Assembly (NCBI GenBank): GCA_002421605.1
Contig: DISJ01000014.1
Span: 1-18,860, forward strand
Direction of reading: 5' to 3'
DNA from: Rhodobacteraceae bacterium UBA6213
GTDB taxonomy: Bacteria > Pseudomonadota > Alphaproteobacteria > Rhodobacterales > Rhodobacteraceae
DNA length: 18,860 bases
Position numbers and translations under genes: made by a program. Below the pieces are notes generated by a model. That model searched no databases. It was not told the origin of the DNA and saw nothing but the letters and a program-made list of their open reading frames with translations. Shown here piece by piece: positions 1 to 6,924 of the stretch. Numbering within the stretch: position 1 is the stretch's first letter; each line of letters opens with the position of its first letter.

Positions 1-2
1 GC

Positions 3-1247
3 ATTATCCAACTGGTCGAGGAGGCAGAGGAGGCCCGAGCGCCGACCGAACGTTTTATCGACCGATTCAGCCGTTGGTATATGCCCGCAATAGTGGGCGT
101 AGCGGCGCTGGTTATCATCGTGCCGCCCCTGATGTTTGGGCAGTCGTGGGACACATGGGTTTATCGTGGCCTCGCACTTCTGCTCATCGGTTGCCCCTGT
201 GCGTTGGTGATTTCGGTGCCGGCGTCCATCGCCTCGGCCATGTCGTCGGGCGCGCGCAAGGGGTTGTTGATGAAGGGCGGGGCGGTGATCGAGGCGGCGG
301 CCAAGACCACTCATGTCGCCTTCGACAAGACCGGCACCCTGACGCATGGCCGCCCGGTTGTGACAGATGTGTTTACTCTGGGCGCGTTGGATGAGGCCGC
401 CGTGTTGTCGCTTGCGGCAGCGGTTGAGGCCGGCTCAAACCATCCGCTCGCCATGGCAATCTCTGGCAAGGCCAAGGACGCAAATGCTCCTGTACTGGCG
501 GCGCAAGACGCCCGCGCAATCCCTGGTAAAGGGGTTGAGGCGGTGATTGAAGGCGCGTCTGTCTGGGTCACCAACCCCAAATATGCGATGGAGCAAGGTG
601 GATTGGACGAGGTTGGATTGCGCCAGGCGTCAGTGTTGGAGGAAGCGGGCAAGACGATTGCCGTGCTATACCGCAAAGGCGAGCCGCTGGCCTTGCTTGC
701 GCTGCGTGATGAGCCGCGCAACGATGCCGCCGATGCTGTGCGCCAATTGCGCGCCATGGGGATCACCCCGGTGGTTCTGACAGGTGACAACCCACGCACC
801 GCAGCGGCCATCGCTGGCAGCCTTGGCATTGAGTTCCAAGCGGAAATGATGCCTGAGGACAAATTGGCGGCCATTCGGCAGATGGGCGCGCAGGGCCATG
901 TGATGATGATCGGTGACGGCATCAATGACGCGCCCGCGCTGAAACAGGCATCGGTCGGCGTGGCGATGGGATCGGGTACCGACGTGGCGCTGGAAACCGC
1001 AGATGCAGCCATTCTGCGCGACCGCGTGACAGATGTGCCCGCACAAATCCGGCTGGCGCGGGCGGCGATGGCAAACATCCGCCAGAACGTGACGCTGGCG
1101 CTGGGTTTGAAGGCGGTCTTTCTTGTGACCTCCGTGCTTGGGATCACAGGGCTGTGGATCGCCATTTTGGCAGATACTGGAGCCACCGTGCTTGTAACCC
1201 TGAACGCGCTGCGCCTGTTGCGTTTTAACCCTGAGCGGGAAGGCTGA
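3..1247 (+). CDS. Zn/Cd-type heavy-metal P1B ATPase, C-terminal part (5' end outside window)
   Basis: Exports divalent soft metals from the cytoplasm using ATP. The frame is open from base 3, before the first ATG at 81, and the residues before it (EEA..APTERFIDRFSRWY) are typical of the segment joining actuator domain and membrane in these pumps, so the true start lies left of the window. Visible in order: membrane metal-site motif CPC at 192-200, phosphorylation motif DKTGTLT starting at 324, the SNHPLA motif of the nucleotide-binding domain, TGDN, and GDGINDAP at about 913-936. The last membrane helix carries DTGATVLVTLNALRLL; an Asp-x-Gly there is characteristic of the ZntA/CadA (P1B-2) group and differs from the Met/Ser pattern of the copper pump at 13590. 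No regulator is visible for it. Family call is firm; the exact metal is inferred. Confidence 0.93.
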   Translation: MIQLVEEAEEARAPTERFIDRFSRWYMPAIVGVAALVIIVPPLMFGQSWDTWVYRGLALLLIGCPCALVISVPASIASAMSSGARKGLLMKGGAVIEAAAKTTHVAFDKTGTLTHGRPVVTDVFTLGALDEAAVLSLAAAVEAGSNHPLAMAISGKAKDANAPVLAAQDARAIPGKGVEAVIEGASVWVTNPKYAMEQGGLDEVGLRQASVLEEAGKTIAVLYRKGEPLALLALRDEPRNDAADAVRQLRAMGITPVVLTGDNPRTAAAIAGSLGIEFQAEMMPEDKLAAIRQMGAQGHVMMIGDGINDAPALKQASVGVAMGSGTDVALETADAAILRDRVTDVPAQIRLARAAMANIRQNVTLALGLKAVFLVTSVLGITGLWIAILADTGATVLVTLNALRLLRFNPEREG

Positions 1248-1257
1248 CGTGATATCA

Positions 1258-1434
1258 ATGTTTGGTTGGGCCGCACTTGCAGTGTTGGCTGGATATCTGG
1301 CCCTGTGCGTCTGGGGCAACGCAAAGACCTCAAGCGAGATCAGACGATCGGTATGGCTGTTTGGCAAGGCCAAGTGCTAAGACCGTATCGCGGCCCTTGG
1401 GTTTCGCGCCCTTGGCATCCGCCATGGTGTTTGA
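1258..1434 (+). pseudogene. Small membrane-protein frame broken by TAA; isoprenylcysteine methyltransferase-like remnant
   Basis: ATG at 1258 (or GTG at 1249), 10 bases after the ATPase stop, opens a 40-residue frame with one hydrophobic helix (FGWAALAVLAGYLALCVW) and the end RRSVWLFGKAKC, closed by TAA at 1378-1380. Read past the TAA, the same frame continues DRIAALGFRALG before TGA at 1432-1434. Helix, then RSVWLFG, then a GRDRLAALGFR-like stretch is how I recall the N-terminus of isoprenylcysteine carboxyl methyltransferase-like membrane proteins that often sit beside heavy-metal ATPases. I infer a nonsense mutation plus loss of the rest of the gene. The alternative is a genuine 40-43 residue membrane peptide co-transcribed with the pump. 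Family assignment is from memory of sequence pattern and is tentative. Confidence 0.4.
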
Positions 1435-1505
1435 CGTTGCCCCCAACTTTTATCAAGCGTGAGCGAGACTCCGGGAAACCCGGCACGGTTCATTCTGACT
1501 ACGCG

Positions 1506-1659
1506 GACTTCGGCCGCACGGTCTGCAAGTTCAGTTAGCGGGATATGTACAGCGCCCTCAACATGTGCGGCAGACGTAACCGTCTGCGCCGCGCACGTCG
1601 ATCAGATGATCGCGGTCGCTGTCTGCTTCCAGTTTCGCCAAAGTCAAAGCCCGGGCCAT
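1506..1659 (-). pseudogene. Rhodanese-domain protein, frameshifted and truncated remnant
   Basis: On the minus strand an ATG (1659-1657) overlaps the stop of the DsrE-family gene as TGATG, so it was translationally coupled. It reads MARALTLAKLEADSDRDHL then IDVRGADGY, the start of a rhodanese domain (LIDVR...EY). The frame then runs into TGA at 1560-1558, but a +1 shift near base 1575 restores AAHVEGAVHIPLTELADRAA, the normal next part of the fold (GHI.GA.NIPL.EL). Beyond about 1506 the similarity stops, so the active-site cysteine loop and C-terminal half are absent. The encoded product would be 33 residues and non-functional as a sulfurtransferase. The DsrE neighbour and the rhodanese domain on the divergent regulator suggest the intact gene belonged to a sulfur-transfer operon. 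Confidence 0.7.
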
Positions 1660-2012
1660 CAGAACACCAGAACCTTGTCTGCAGCCAGCGTTGCCTCGGC
1701 AAGTTCATCCATAGTGGATCGCGCGGCCCCTTCCATCATGTCAGTGATAGTCAGACCCCGCGCATCCATGCAGGTGCCGCACATCATTACGCGCCCCTTG
1801 GCCGACAGAACGCGGCCCAGCATCCGCTCAAGATTGTAGAAGCCTTCAGGCGTCTTCTGCCCCGCCTTGGCGCAAAGTACCGCGTCGGCCATCAGAAAGA
1901 CGGTGACCCCACCTTCGGGATCGTGCTTGGCCAGCGCGTGCGCCATGCGCAGGCCGTTGAAGCTGCGTTCGGTGCCATAGGGCGGATCGTTCAGGATCAG
2001 CAGGTGTTTCAT
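1659..2012 (-). CDS. DsrE/DsrF/TusD-like family protein (117 aa)
   Basis: Small cytoplasmic protein of the DsrE-like fold. Relatives carry persulfide sulfur on cysteines or assist sulfur relay and metal/redox stress. The start MKHLLILNDPPYGTERSFNG and the later VTVFLMADAVLCAKAGQKTP are characteristic. Cysteines are C47 and a CGTC pair at C78/C81, a plausible sulfur-handling site. The start is ATG at 2012-2010, sharing ATGA with the stop of the MFS gene, with AAGGAG seven bases upstream. The stop overlaps the ATG of the rhodanese remnant as TGATG. It is the third gene of the desaturase-MFS-DsrE operon. The substrate is not predictable from sequence. Confidence 0.85.
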   Translation of the reverse strand: MKHLLILNDPPYGTERSFNGLRMAHALAKHDPEGGVTVFLMADAVLCAKAGQKTPEGFYNLERMLGRVLSAKGRVMMCGTCMDARGLTITDMMEGAARSTMDELAEATLAADKVLVF

Positions 2013-3307
2013 GCGGTGGCTCCTTGCTGTGCGGGGTTCAGTCGCGGGTGGGTTTCTTCACCTAAGGCGAACAGCACCGCGCCGGATGCGAACATCGACA
2101 GGGCGACAAACCAGAACGCGGATTCTACAGCGCCGGTCACATGGGCGACCATCCCCAGGCCAAGCGCGCCGATGCCGTAGCCAAGATCGCGCCAGAAACG
2201 GTAAATGCCGATGGCCGAACCGCGCCAGGCGGGTGGCGTGATGTAGGCGACACTGGCCCCGAGGTTCGGGTAAAGCAGCGCCATGCCGAAACCGGCGATT
2301 CCTGCCGACAGGGCCCACCATGCGGCGCCATTGCCCAATACCACTAGCAGCACCCCTGCGCCGCTGATCCACATGCCGAGCAAGTTCGGCCAGAACCGCC
2401 CGATGTGATCCGACAGCCGCCCGGTGAACAGCTGCGCGCCGCCCCAGACAAAGCCGTAAGCGCCGACGATCCATCCCATCTCGGTCAGGCTGGCACCATT
2501 GCCCACTAGGAACACCGGAAAGATTACCCAGACCAGTGCATCGACGAATTTCTCCACCAGCCCGGCTTGTGACAGTGCTACGAGCCGCTTGTCGCGCCAG
2601 CTCATCAGGGCGAAAACCTCGCGCGTTGACGGATGCTCAGGCACGCCTTGCGGATAACGCGGCGGGAACTTCGGTGCGCTGATCTTGTGCGCCGCCGTCT
2701 CGGCCTTGGCCCATGGCAGCGTGTCCTTGACCCAGACCACGGTCAGCACCAACGCTGTGACAACAACGGTCAGTCCAAACACCAACAGGCCCAGCCGTGC
2801 GCCCAAAGCCTCGACCATATAGGCGGTGACCACGCCAGCCAGCGCCACGCCGACATAGCCGGAAAACTCGTTCAGCCCCATCGTCAGCCCGCGTTGGTCG
2901 GCACGCGTGATGTCAAGCTTTGAGGTTTGCGTCATCGACCAGCACAGGCCCTGATTGACCCCCAGCAGAACTGTCGCCGCGACGATCCAGTCCCAGTTAG
3001 GCGCGGCCCAAATCATCACCGGAATAGGCAGGGCGATAATCCAACCCCACAGCAGCACCCGCTGGCGCCCGATGCGTTCCGACAGCCGCCCAGCCACAAA
3101 GTTCATCACCGCCTTCACCACGCCGAACGCCACGACAAAGGCTGTCAGCAACAGGAACGATCCGCGCGCCACACCGAATTCGGTTTCCGCCAGCGCCGGG
3201 ATCACGGTGCGCATCATGCCGATGGCAAAGCCCACCAGCAGCACCTGGATCAGCTGATGGGTGAACTGTGTCAGGTTCTCGCGGATGCCAAGGGGAAGTG
3301 CGGTCAT
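2009..3307 (-). CDS. Major facilitator superfamily transporter (432 aa)
   Basis: Inner-membrane secondary transporter with about 12 hydrophobic helices and a central loop near residues 195-235 (KDTLPWAKAETAAHK...). The MFS motif A is recognisable after helix 2 as GRLSERIGRQRVLLWG (about residues 73-88), and a matching GRLSDHIGRFWPN lies in the second half. Start ATG at 3307-3305 overlaps the stop of the upstream desaturase gene as ATGA, and GGAGG lies seven bases before it. The stop overlaps the DsrE start as ATGA, so the three genes are translationally coupled. The substrate is unknown. Coupling with sulfur-transfer proteins makes a sulfur-containing or metalloid substrate possible, but nothing in the sequence proves it. 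Confidence 0.88.
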   Translation of the reverse strand: MTALPLGIRENLTQFTHQLIQVLLVGFAIGMMRTVIPALAETEFGVARGSFLLLTAFVVAFGVVKAVMNFVAGRLSERIGRQRVLLWGWIIALPIPVMIWAAPNWDWIVAATVLLGVNQGLCWSMTQTSKLDITRADQRGLTMGLNEFSGYVGVALAGVVTAYMVEALGARLGLLVFGLTVVVTALVLTVVWVKDTLPWAKAETAAHKISAPKFPPRYPQGVPEHPSTREVFALMSWRDKRLVALSQAGLVEKFVDALVWVIFPVFLVGNGASLTEMGWIVGAYGFVWGGAQLFTGRLSDHIGRFWPNLLGMWISGAGVLLVVLGNGAAWWALSAGIAGFGMALLYPNLGASVAYITPPAWRGSAIGIYRFWRDLGYGIGALGLGMVAHVTGAVESAFWFVALSMFASGAVLFALGEETHPRLNPAQQGATA

Positions 3308-4149
3308 CGCTTGTCCTCCGGATGGCTGTCCAGCGCCCCGCCACTGGCCGGGCCGCGCAGGGGCTGAACCAGCATCCGGTCAAGCCAGAGGTCGCGGGGC
3401 GTACGGAACTGCTCGATACCGATGGTCATGCCCTCGTGCCCAGCCTTCGGTTGCGCCCGGTAGGTGCCAAGCAGGTGGTCCCACCACGGCAGGTTGAAGC
3501 CGAAATTGCTGTTGGTTTCGGCCGGGATCACCGAATGATGCACGCGGTGCATGTCGGGCGTCACCATCACCCACCGCAGCACCCGGTCCACCCCGGCGGG
3601 CAGGCGGATGTTGGCGTGGTTGAACAGCGCGGTGGCGTTCAGAAGCACCTCGAACAACAGAACCGCCACGGCGGGCGCCCCGAGCGCCACAACTACCGCG
3701 ATCTTGATTGTCATCGACAAAACAATCTCGACCGGGTGAAACCGCAGGCCGGTAGTCACGTCAAACTCCAGATCGGCATGGTGCATCCGGTGCAGCCGCC
3801 ACAGGCCTGGCACCGCGTGGAACAATACATGCTGAAAGTAGATCGCCAGATCCAGCAGCATGATTGACAGCAGGATGGCTAACCACTGCGGCACATCCAG
3901 CGCGTTGAACAGCCCCCAGCCGCGCTCCTCGGCCATCAGCGCCAGACCGACTGCCAGGATCGGAAAGCTGAGGCGCAAGATCACGGTATCAACCACGACC
4001 AGTGCAAGATTGTTGGTCCAGCGGATAACGCGCGGAATTTCCTGCCGCCTGCGCGGTGCTGCAAGTTCCCATCCCGCCATCGCAACCAGTACGCTTAGAA
4101 ACACGGCAAGACGCAATATTGGCTCATTGGCGAGGATTGTCTCGGTCAT
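3304..4149 (-). CDS. Sterol desaturase / fatty acid hydroxylase family membrane protein (281 aa)
   Basis: Predicted membrane-bound di-iron oxygenase. The histidine clusters of the family are in place: H107xxxH111, H120xxHH124 and H201xxHH205, separated by hydrophobic helices; H138 (FHPVE) is also in the expected spot. The frame is open upstream to 4392, but the ATG at 4149-4147 (MTETILANEP) is preferred: the earlier part would overlap the divergent regulator gene and reads as low-complexity antisense. First gene of the minus-strand operon, with its stop overlapping the MFS start. It faces the ArsR-rhodanese gene across an 88-bp control region, so both are likely governed by that regulator. 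The substrate (lipid, sterol-like or hopanoid) is not evident. Confidence 0.85.
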   Translation of the reverse strand: MTETILANEPILRLAVFLSVLVAMAGWELAAPRRRQEIPRVIRWTNNLALVVVDTVILRLSFPILAVGLALMAEERGWGLFNALDVPQWLAILLSIMLLDLAIYFQHVLFHAVPGLWRLHRMHHADLEFDVTTGLRFHPVEIVLSMTIKIAVVVALGAPAVAVLLFEVLLNATALFNHANIRLPAGVDRVLRWVMVTPDMHRVHHSVIPAETNSNFGFNLPWWDHLLGTYRAQPKAGHEGMTIGIEQFRTPRDLWLDRMLVQPLRGPASGGALDSHPEDKR

Positions 4150-4194
4150 GGTGTCTCTGCCATCGGGCTTGCAGGGGCTGCGGGAATCGCTACT

Positions 4195-4214
4195 ATTCAA
4201 ATAGTCACTTGAGT
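4195..4214. promoter_or_regulatory. Candidate operator for the ArsR-rhodanese regulator
   Basis: Between the divergent genes lies an imperfect inverted repeat, ATTCAAATAG followed directly by TCACTTGAGT, whose core is TCAA-N8-TTGA. ArsR-family repressors commonly bind such AT-rich dyads next to their own start. A weak promoter pair for the plus-strand gene (TTGCAG at 4169-4174, TACTAT at 4191-4196, 16-bp spacing) would be blocked by a protein bound here. Position and symmetry are seen; function is inferred. Confidence 0.45.
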
Positions 4215-4237
4215 GATGTAATATCAGGAGCCTCCCC

Positions 4238-4897
4238 ATGTCAATCAGCCCCAAGGCCGCACTGCTGGAGGAATACGCGCTGGTCGCCCGCGCGCTTTCG
4301 GCGCCTGCACGGCTGATGTTGCTGGAACAGATCGCGCAGGGGGAGCGTGGGGTGGAGGCTTTGGCCGACAAGACCGGCCTCACCATCGCCAATGCCTCGC
4401 AGCATCTTCAGGCGCTGCGCCGCGCCGGGCTGGTCGCCAGTCGTCGCGATGGCAAGTCCGTGATCTACCGGCTGAGCGATGCAAGAACGCTGGCGCTGAT
4501 GGACCTGATCCGCGTGGTGGCGGAACGCAATCTCGCTCAGGTCGAGCGCATCCTGCGCGGGCTGTCGGATGGCGCAGATGCCCCCGAATCCGTCACCCGC
4601 GACGAACTGGCCGCACGTCTGGTAGAGGGTTTCGTCACCATCTTTGATGTCCGGCCGCCAGATGAGTTTGCAATGAGTCACATCCCCGGAGCACGGAATG
4701 TCACGCTTGCCGATCTTGATCGCATCGCGCCGACGCTCGCCCCCGGCTCCGAGATTGTCGCCTATTGCCGCGGTCCTTATTGTGTCTATGCCTACCAAGC
4801 TGTAACGGCGCTTCGCAAGCGGGGGCTGAATGCCCGTCGGCTTGAAGGCGGGCTGCCAGAATGGCGCGAGGACGGACGACAGGTGACCGCGTTGTGA
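4238..4897 (+). CDS. ArsR-family transcriptional regulator with C-terminal rhodanese domain (219 aa)
   Basis: Residues 8-95 form an ArsR-type winged helix: ARALSAPARLMLLEQI, then the recognition helix TIANASQHLQALRRAGLV and wing SRRDGKSVIYRLSD. Residues 118-215 form a rhodanese domain with IFDVRPPDEFAMSHIPGA and the active-site loop C177RGPYC182. The canonical ArsR metal site (ELCVCDL in the recognition helix) is absent and the HTH part has no cysteine, so a metal-sensing role is unlikely. Sensing through the rhodanese cysteine, by sulfur transfer or persulfide formation, is an inference. Start ATG 4238 has AGGAG at 4226-4230. It is divergent from the desaturase-MFS-DsrE operon and presumably controls it. 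Confidence 0.9.
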   Translation: MSISPKAALLEEYALVARALSAPARLMLLEQIAQGERGVEALADKTGLTIANASQHLQALRRAGLVASRRDGKSVIYRLSDARTLALMDLIRVVAERNLAQVERILRGLSDGADAPESVTRDELAARLVEGFVTIFDVRPPDEFAMSHIPGARNVTLADLDRIAPTLAPGSEIVAYCRGPYCVYAYQAVTALRKRGLNARRLEGGLPEWREDGRQVTAL

Positions 4898-5029
4898 TCC
4901 GGCGTCAGTCGAGAAAAACTGCGCATTACGTCGTCGGTTGTCAGACGTGAGTTGAACGACGATACCGGTCATTTCAGCAGCGCCTGCAGGCTTGTATCGT
5001 CTGCCGGACGGCTACACCCGGCCCGATGT

Positions 5030-5428
5030 TCACCTGCAGGCCCGCGCCTGATCGCGCAGAACTGCGTAGTCACTCAGCACTTCAACCAGCGTCGCCCCCT
5101 TCGGCAAAGTAGCGACTTCGTCCGCCGCGCGGGCTTGTTCGGCGGCGCTGTAATTGGTGACTGGCGGGCAAGACGCCTGCGCTTCAGAACCGTCCATCGC
5201 GCAACCGCCGAGCAAGCTCATCGCGATCGCGAGGAAGGCGGCTAGCGGCGTCCAGCATTGTGCTTCATTGGTATTCTCCGAATTTTTGTGCCGCTCCGCC
5301 AACCGCCTGACGTTATCTCCAGCGCGGCGTAGGTTCAAGGGGGACAGGGTGATGGTGAGGCCAGCCAGCATCAGCCTCAGCGCCTTGCGTGCCGGGTCGC
5401 TGGCGAGACCCGTGGTAATCCAACCCAT
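5030..5428 (-). pseudogene. Phage spanin pair (Rz/Rz1-like): frameshifted i-spanin overlapping an o-spanin lipoprotein
   Basis: The minus frame from ATG 5428-5426 reads MGWITTGLASDPARKALRL, a membrane helix, then coiled-coil-like RRLAERHKNSENTNEAQ. These are inner-membrane spanin features as in Rhodobacterales prophages. Without a stop it runs on into LAAFLAIAMSLLGGC, a lipoprotein signal with lipobox LGGC (C76), then a secreted tail with CPPVTNYSAAEQARAADEV and YAVLRDQARAC, which resembles the outer-membrane spanin. The true i-spanin end survives in another frame: from 5258 to 5184 the minus strand encodes MLDAASRLPRDRDELARRLR then DGRF and stop. So a small deletion near 5258 shifted the i-spanin into the overlapping o-spanin frame. 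The 132-residue fusion is probably inactive. The family name is by pattern resemblance. Confidence 0.6.
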
Positions 5429-5553
5429 CACCTCCGCCCCCTTTTCCAATCATCGATCCGCGCATGGATCGCTACGGCGATGCCCGCGGGCGCCACCGCG
5501 ATGAAGATCCAGCGCAGGGTGTCGAGGTAAGGCCCCAGCGGCAGGATACCCAC
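5428..5553 (-). pseudogene. C-terminal remnant of a phage lysis-cassette membrane protein
   Basis: On the minus strand codons from 5553 to the TGA at 5430-5428 read GILPLGPYLDTLRWIFIAVA then PAGIAVAIHARIDDWKRGRR. This is one hydrophobic helix with a short basic tail, as at the end of holin-like or muramidase/TM proteins placed before the spanins in alphaproteobacterial prophages. The TGA overlaps the i-spanin ATG (TGATG), showing the original coupling. An in-frame TGA directly precedes it at 5556-5554, and no N-terminal part is recognisable to the right, so the gene is truncated. Confidence 0.5.
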
Positions 5554-5749
5554 TCAGATGTCGTACGCCGTCTGTTGAGGCGGTTAAACCACGCGCAAAA
5601 GCGGGACACGATCCCGTTCGACTAATCTGGAATCCGAGGGGCGGATCTCATCAAGACCTTGTCGCTAAAAGCGGCTAACTAAACAGATGTCGGACACCCT
5701 TACGCATGTCGCTGCGTCTTCCGCGAAAGCCTTGTAATCGCGGGGCGGG

Positions 5750-5908
5750 CCAAACATTCTGCGGGCGCTTGAGAAGCTGGCCCGCCGATGTGCCGCTGCA
5801 TGGCGAGATCACGTCCAACTCTTGACCCGCCTGGTCGAACTGGAGCTGATCACCCGTGAGCGAAGGATGATCGAGCGCCGCATCAAGGACGCGAAGTTCT
5901 CAGCAACC
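5750..5908 (+). pseudogene. IS21-family IstB (transposition helper ATPase) N-terminal fragment
   Basis: The plus frame reads PNILRALEKLARRCAAAWRD, then HVQLLTRLVELELITRERRM and IERRIKDAKF. The run LAELEL..RERRM.ERRI..AKFP is the hallmark of the N-terminal domain of IS21 IstB helpers. It is cut by a TAA upstream at 5735-5737. The similarity stops at about 5908, before the Walker A motif, where IS3-family sequence of opposite orientation begins. It is non-functional debris. Confidence 0.6.
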
Positions 5909-6063
5909 AGCGTGCCTTCCTCGCCTTGCTTGATGATGAACGCCTGTCTCACGCGTCCGTGAATTTGCTCGCTTTCATCCGATTCCGCTCCTCTCCCAGC
6001 CGGGAAAGCGTAGCGGAAAACTCCAGATTCAAGTGGTCCAGATTTCAGGGGGCAGAGCATCAT
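5900..6063 (-). mobile_element. Left end of an IS3-family insertion sequence with broken orfA start
   Basis: Read on the minus strand from 6063, the sequence begins TGATGCTCTGCCCCCTGAAA, a plausible terminal inverted repeat of an IS3-family (IS407-like) element. It is followed after about 65 bases by ATG at 5978-5976 and MKASKFTDA, then a frameshift, then QAFIIKQGEEGTLVAE. This matches the usual OrfA start (MK.SKF...Q.AFI.KQ...G.PVAEI). After VAE the sequence switches into the IstB fragment at about 5900-5909. There is no right end, helix-turn-helix remainder or OrfB in the window. Confidence 0.6.
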
Positions 6064-6251
6064 TTACACCAGTTGGCGCGGGTTGAGCAAATGGGCCCCG
6101 GTAAACTCGGGGCGATACAGACATTGCTCGACAGGACATATACTGGGGTTCTGAAGGTCGGCAAAAAACCAAGGCCACACGAAAGCGTTTGTAGGATCGT
6201 TGCGTTGGGTCTGGTAACGCAAAGCTCTAACATCGGAAGGAGGCTATGCGC

Positions 6252-6848
6252 ATGCGCCACACCGTCGTTTTCTCACTGCTATTCTCGCTGGCTCTGCCGG
6301 CCGCGGCTATGGCGCAGGAAACATCCCAGAGCGCGCCCATGGTGATGGATCACACCGCCATGATGCAAGCGGGCGTGGGCCTGCCGACACTGGCCGAAGA
6401 TACGATACCACAGGAAGGTGGGCAGGCAGCTTTTTCGGCGATTGCCGAAATCGTAGCGCGGCTTGTTGCTGACCCGGCGACCGACTGGACAAAGGTTGAC
6501 GTCGAAGCGTTACGCCAGCACCTGATCGACATGGACAACGTAACTCTGCACGCCGAGGTTACAACAACTGAAATCGAGGGCGGGGCGCGGTTCGACGCGA
6601 GCGCGGATGACCCGGTAGTTCAGGCCTCGATCCGGCGGATGGCACTGGCACATGTGGCCACGATGAGCGGCTACCTTGGGCTGAACCTGAGCGCAGAACC
6701 AACCGAGCGGGGCGCCGCGTTGACTGCCACGGGCAGCACAGCTCAGGTGCCGATGCTACGCGGGCTTGGCTTCATTGGCGTTCTGTCACTTGGCGCGCAC
6801 CATCAGGCGCACCATCTCGCGCTGGCGACCGGCCAAAACCCGCATTAA
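6252..6848 (+). CDS. Exported protein of unknown function, His-rich C-terminus (198 aa)
   Basis: Not assigned to a named family. Residues 1-21 are a signal peptide (MRHTVVFSLLFSLALPAAAMA, cleavage before QET). The mature part is acidic and mostly helical, with VDVEALRQHLIDMDNVTLHA as the most family-like stretch, and ends with FIGVLSLGAHHQAHHLALAT, whose HHQAHH (183-188) could bind metal. ATG 6246 is also in frame, but GGAAGGAGG at 6235-6243 leaves only two bases to it and eight to the ATG at 6252, so 6252 is chosen. It sits at the edge of the copper island, convergent with cueR. No CueR-type promoter is visible before it. A role in periplasmic metal handling is inference. Confidence 0.75.
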   Translation: MRHTVVFSLLFSLALPAAAMAQETSQSAPMVMDHTAMMQAGVGLPTLAEDTIPQEGGQAAFSAIAEIVARLVADPATDWTKVDVEALRQHLIDMDNVTLHAEVTTTEIEGGARFDASADDPVVQASIRRMALAHVATMSGYLGLNLSAEPTERGAALTATGSTAQVPMLRGLGFIGVLSLGAHHQAHHLALATGQNPH

Positions 6849-6924
6849 CCATCGCTACGCGGATGCTGGCAGTACGCTATAACCGGCGGGGGCTAGCGCG
6901 AGCGCAAAACGCGGAATTGCTCGT

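Larger units (their letters stand above)
4898..6245. other. Scar region without an intact gene: phage and IS debris
   Basis: About 1.35 kb between the ArsR-rhodanese gene and the next intact gene. It contains a broken phage lysis cassette (5030-5553), an IstB fragment (about 5750-5908) and an IS3-family left end (about 5900-6063), each listed separately. I see nothing recognisable in 4898-5029 or 5554-5749. From 6066 to 6064 leftward-ending, the minus strand holds a short open frame (about 6228 to 6064) that ends ...YRPEFTGAHLLNPRQLV and stop; I cannot assign it. This stretch marks repeated insertion and deletion next to the copper island. Confidence 0.7.

Noticed and set aside
311..1333. Minus-strand open frame opposite the Zn/Cd ATPase
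   Set aside because: Shadow of the ATPase gene; Ser/Ala/Arg-rich with no motif.
4150..4392. N-terminal extension of the desaturase frame
   Set aside because: It would overlap the divergent regulator gene and the operator, and reads as Ser/Arg-rich antisense sequence; the start at 4149 is preferred.
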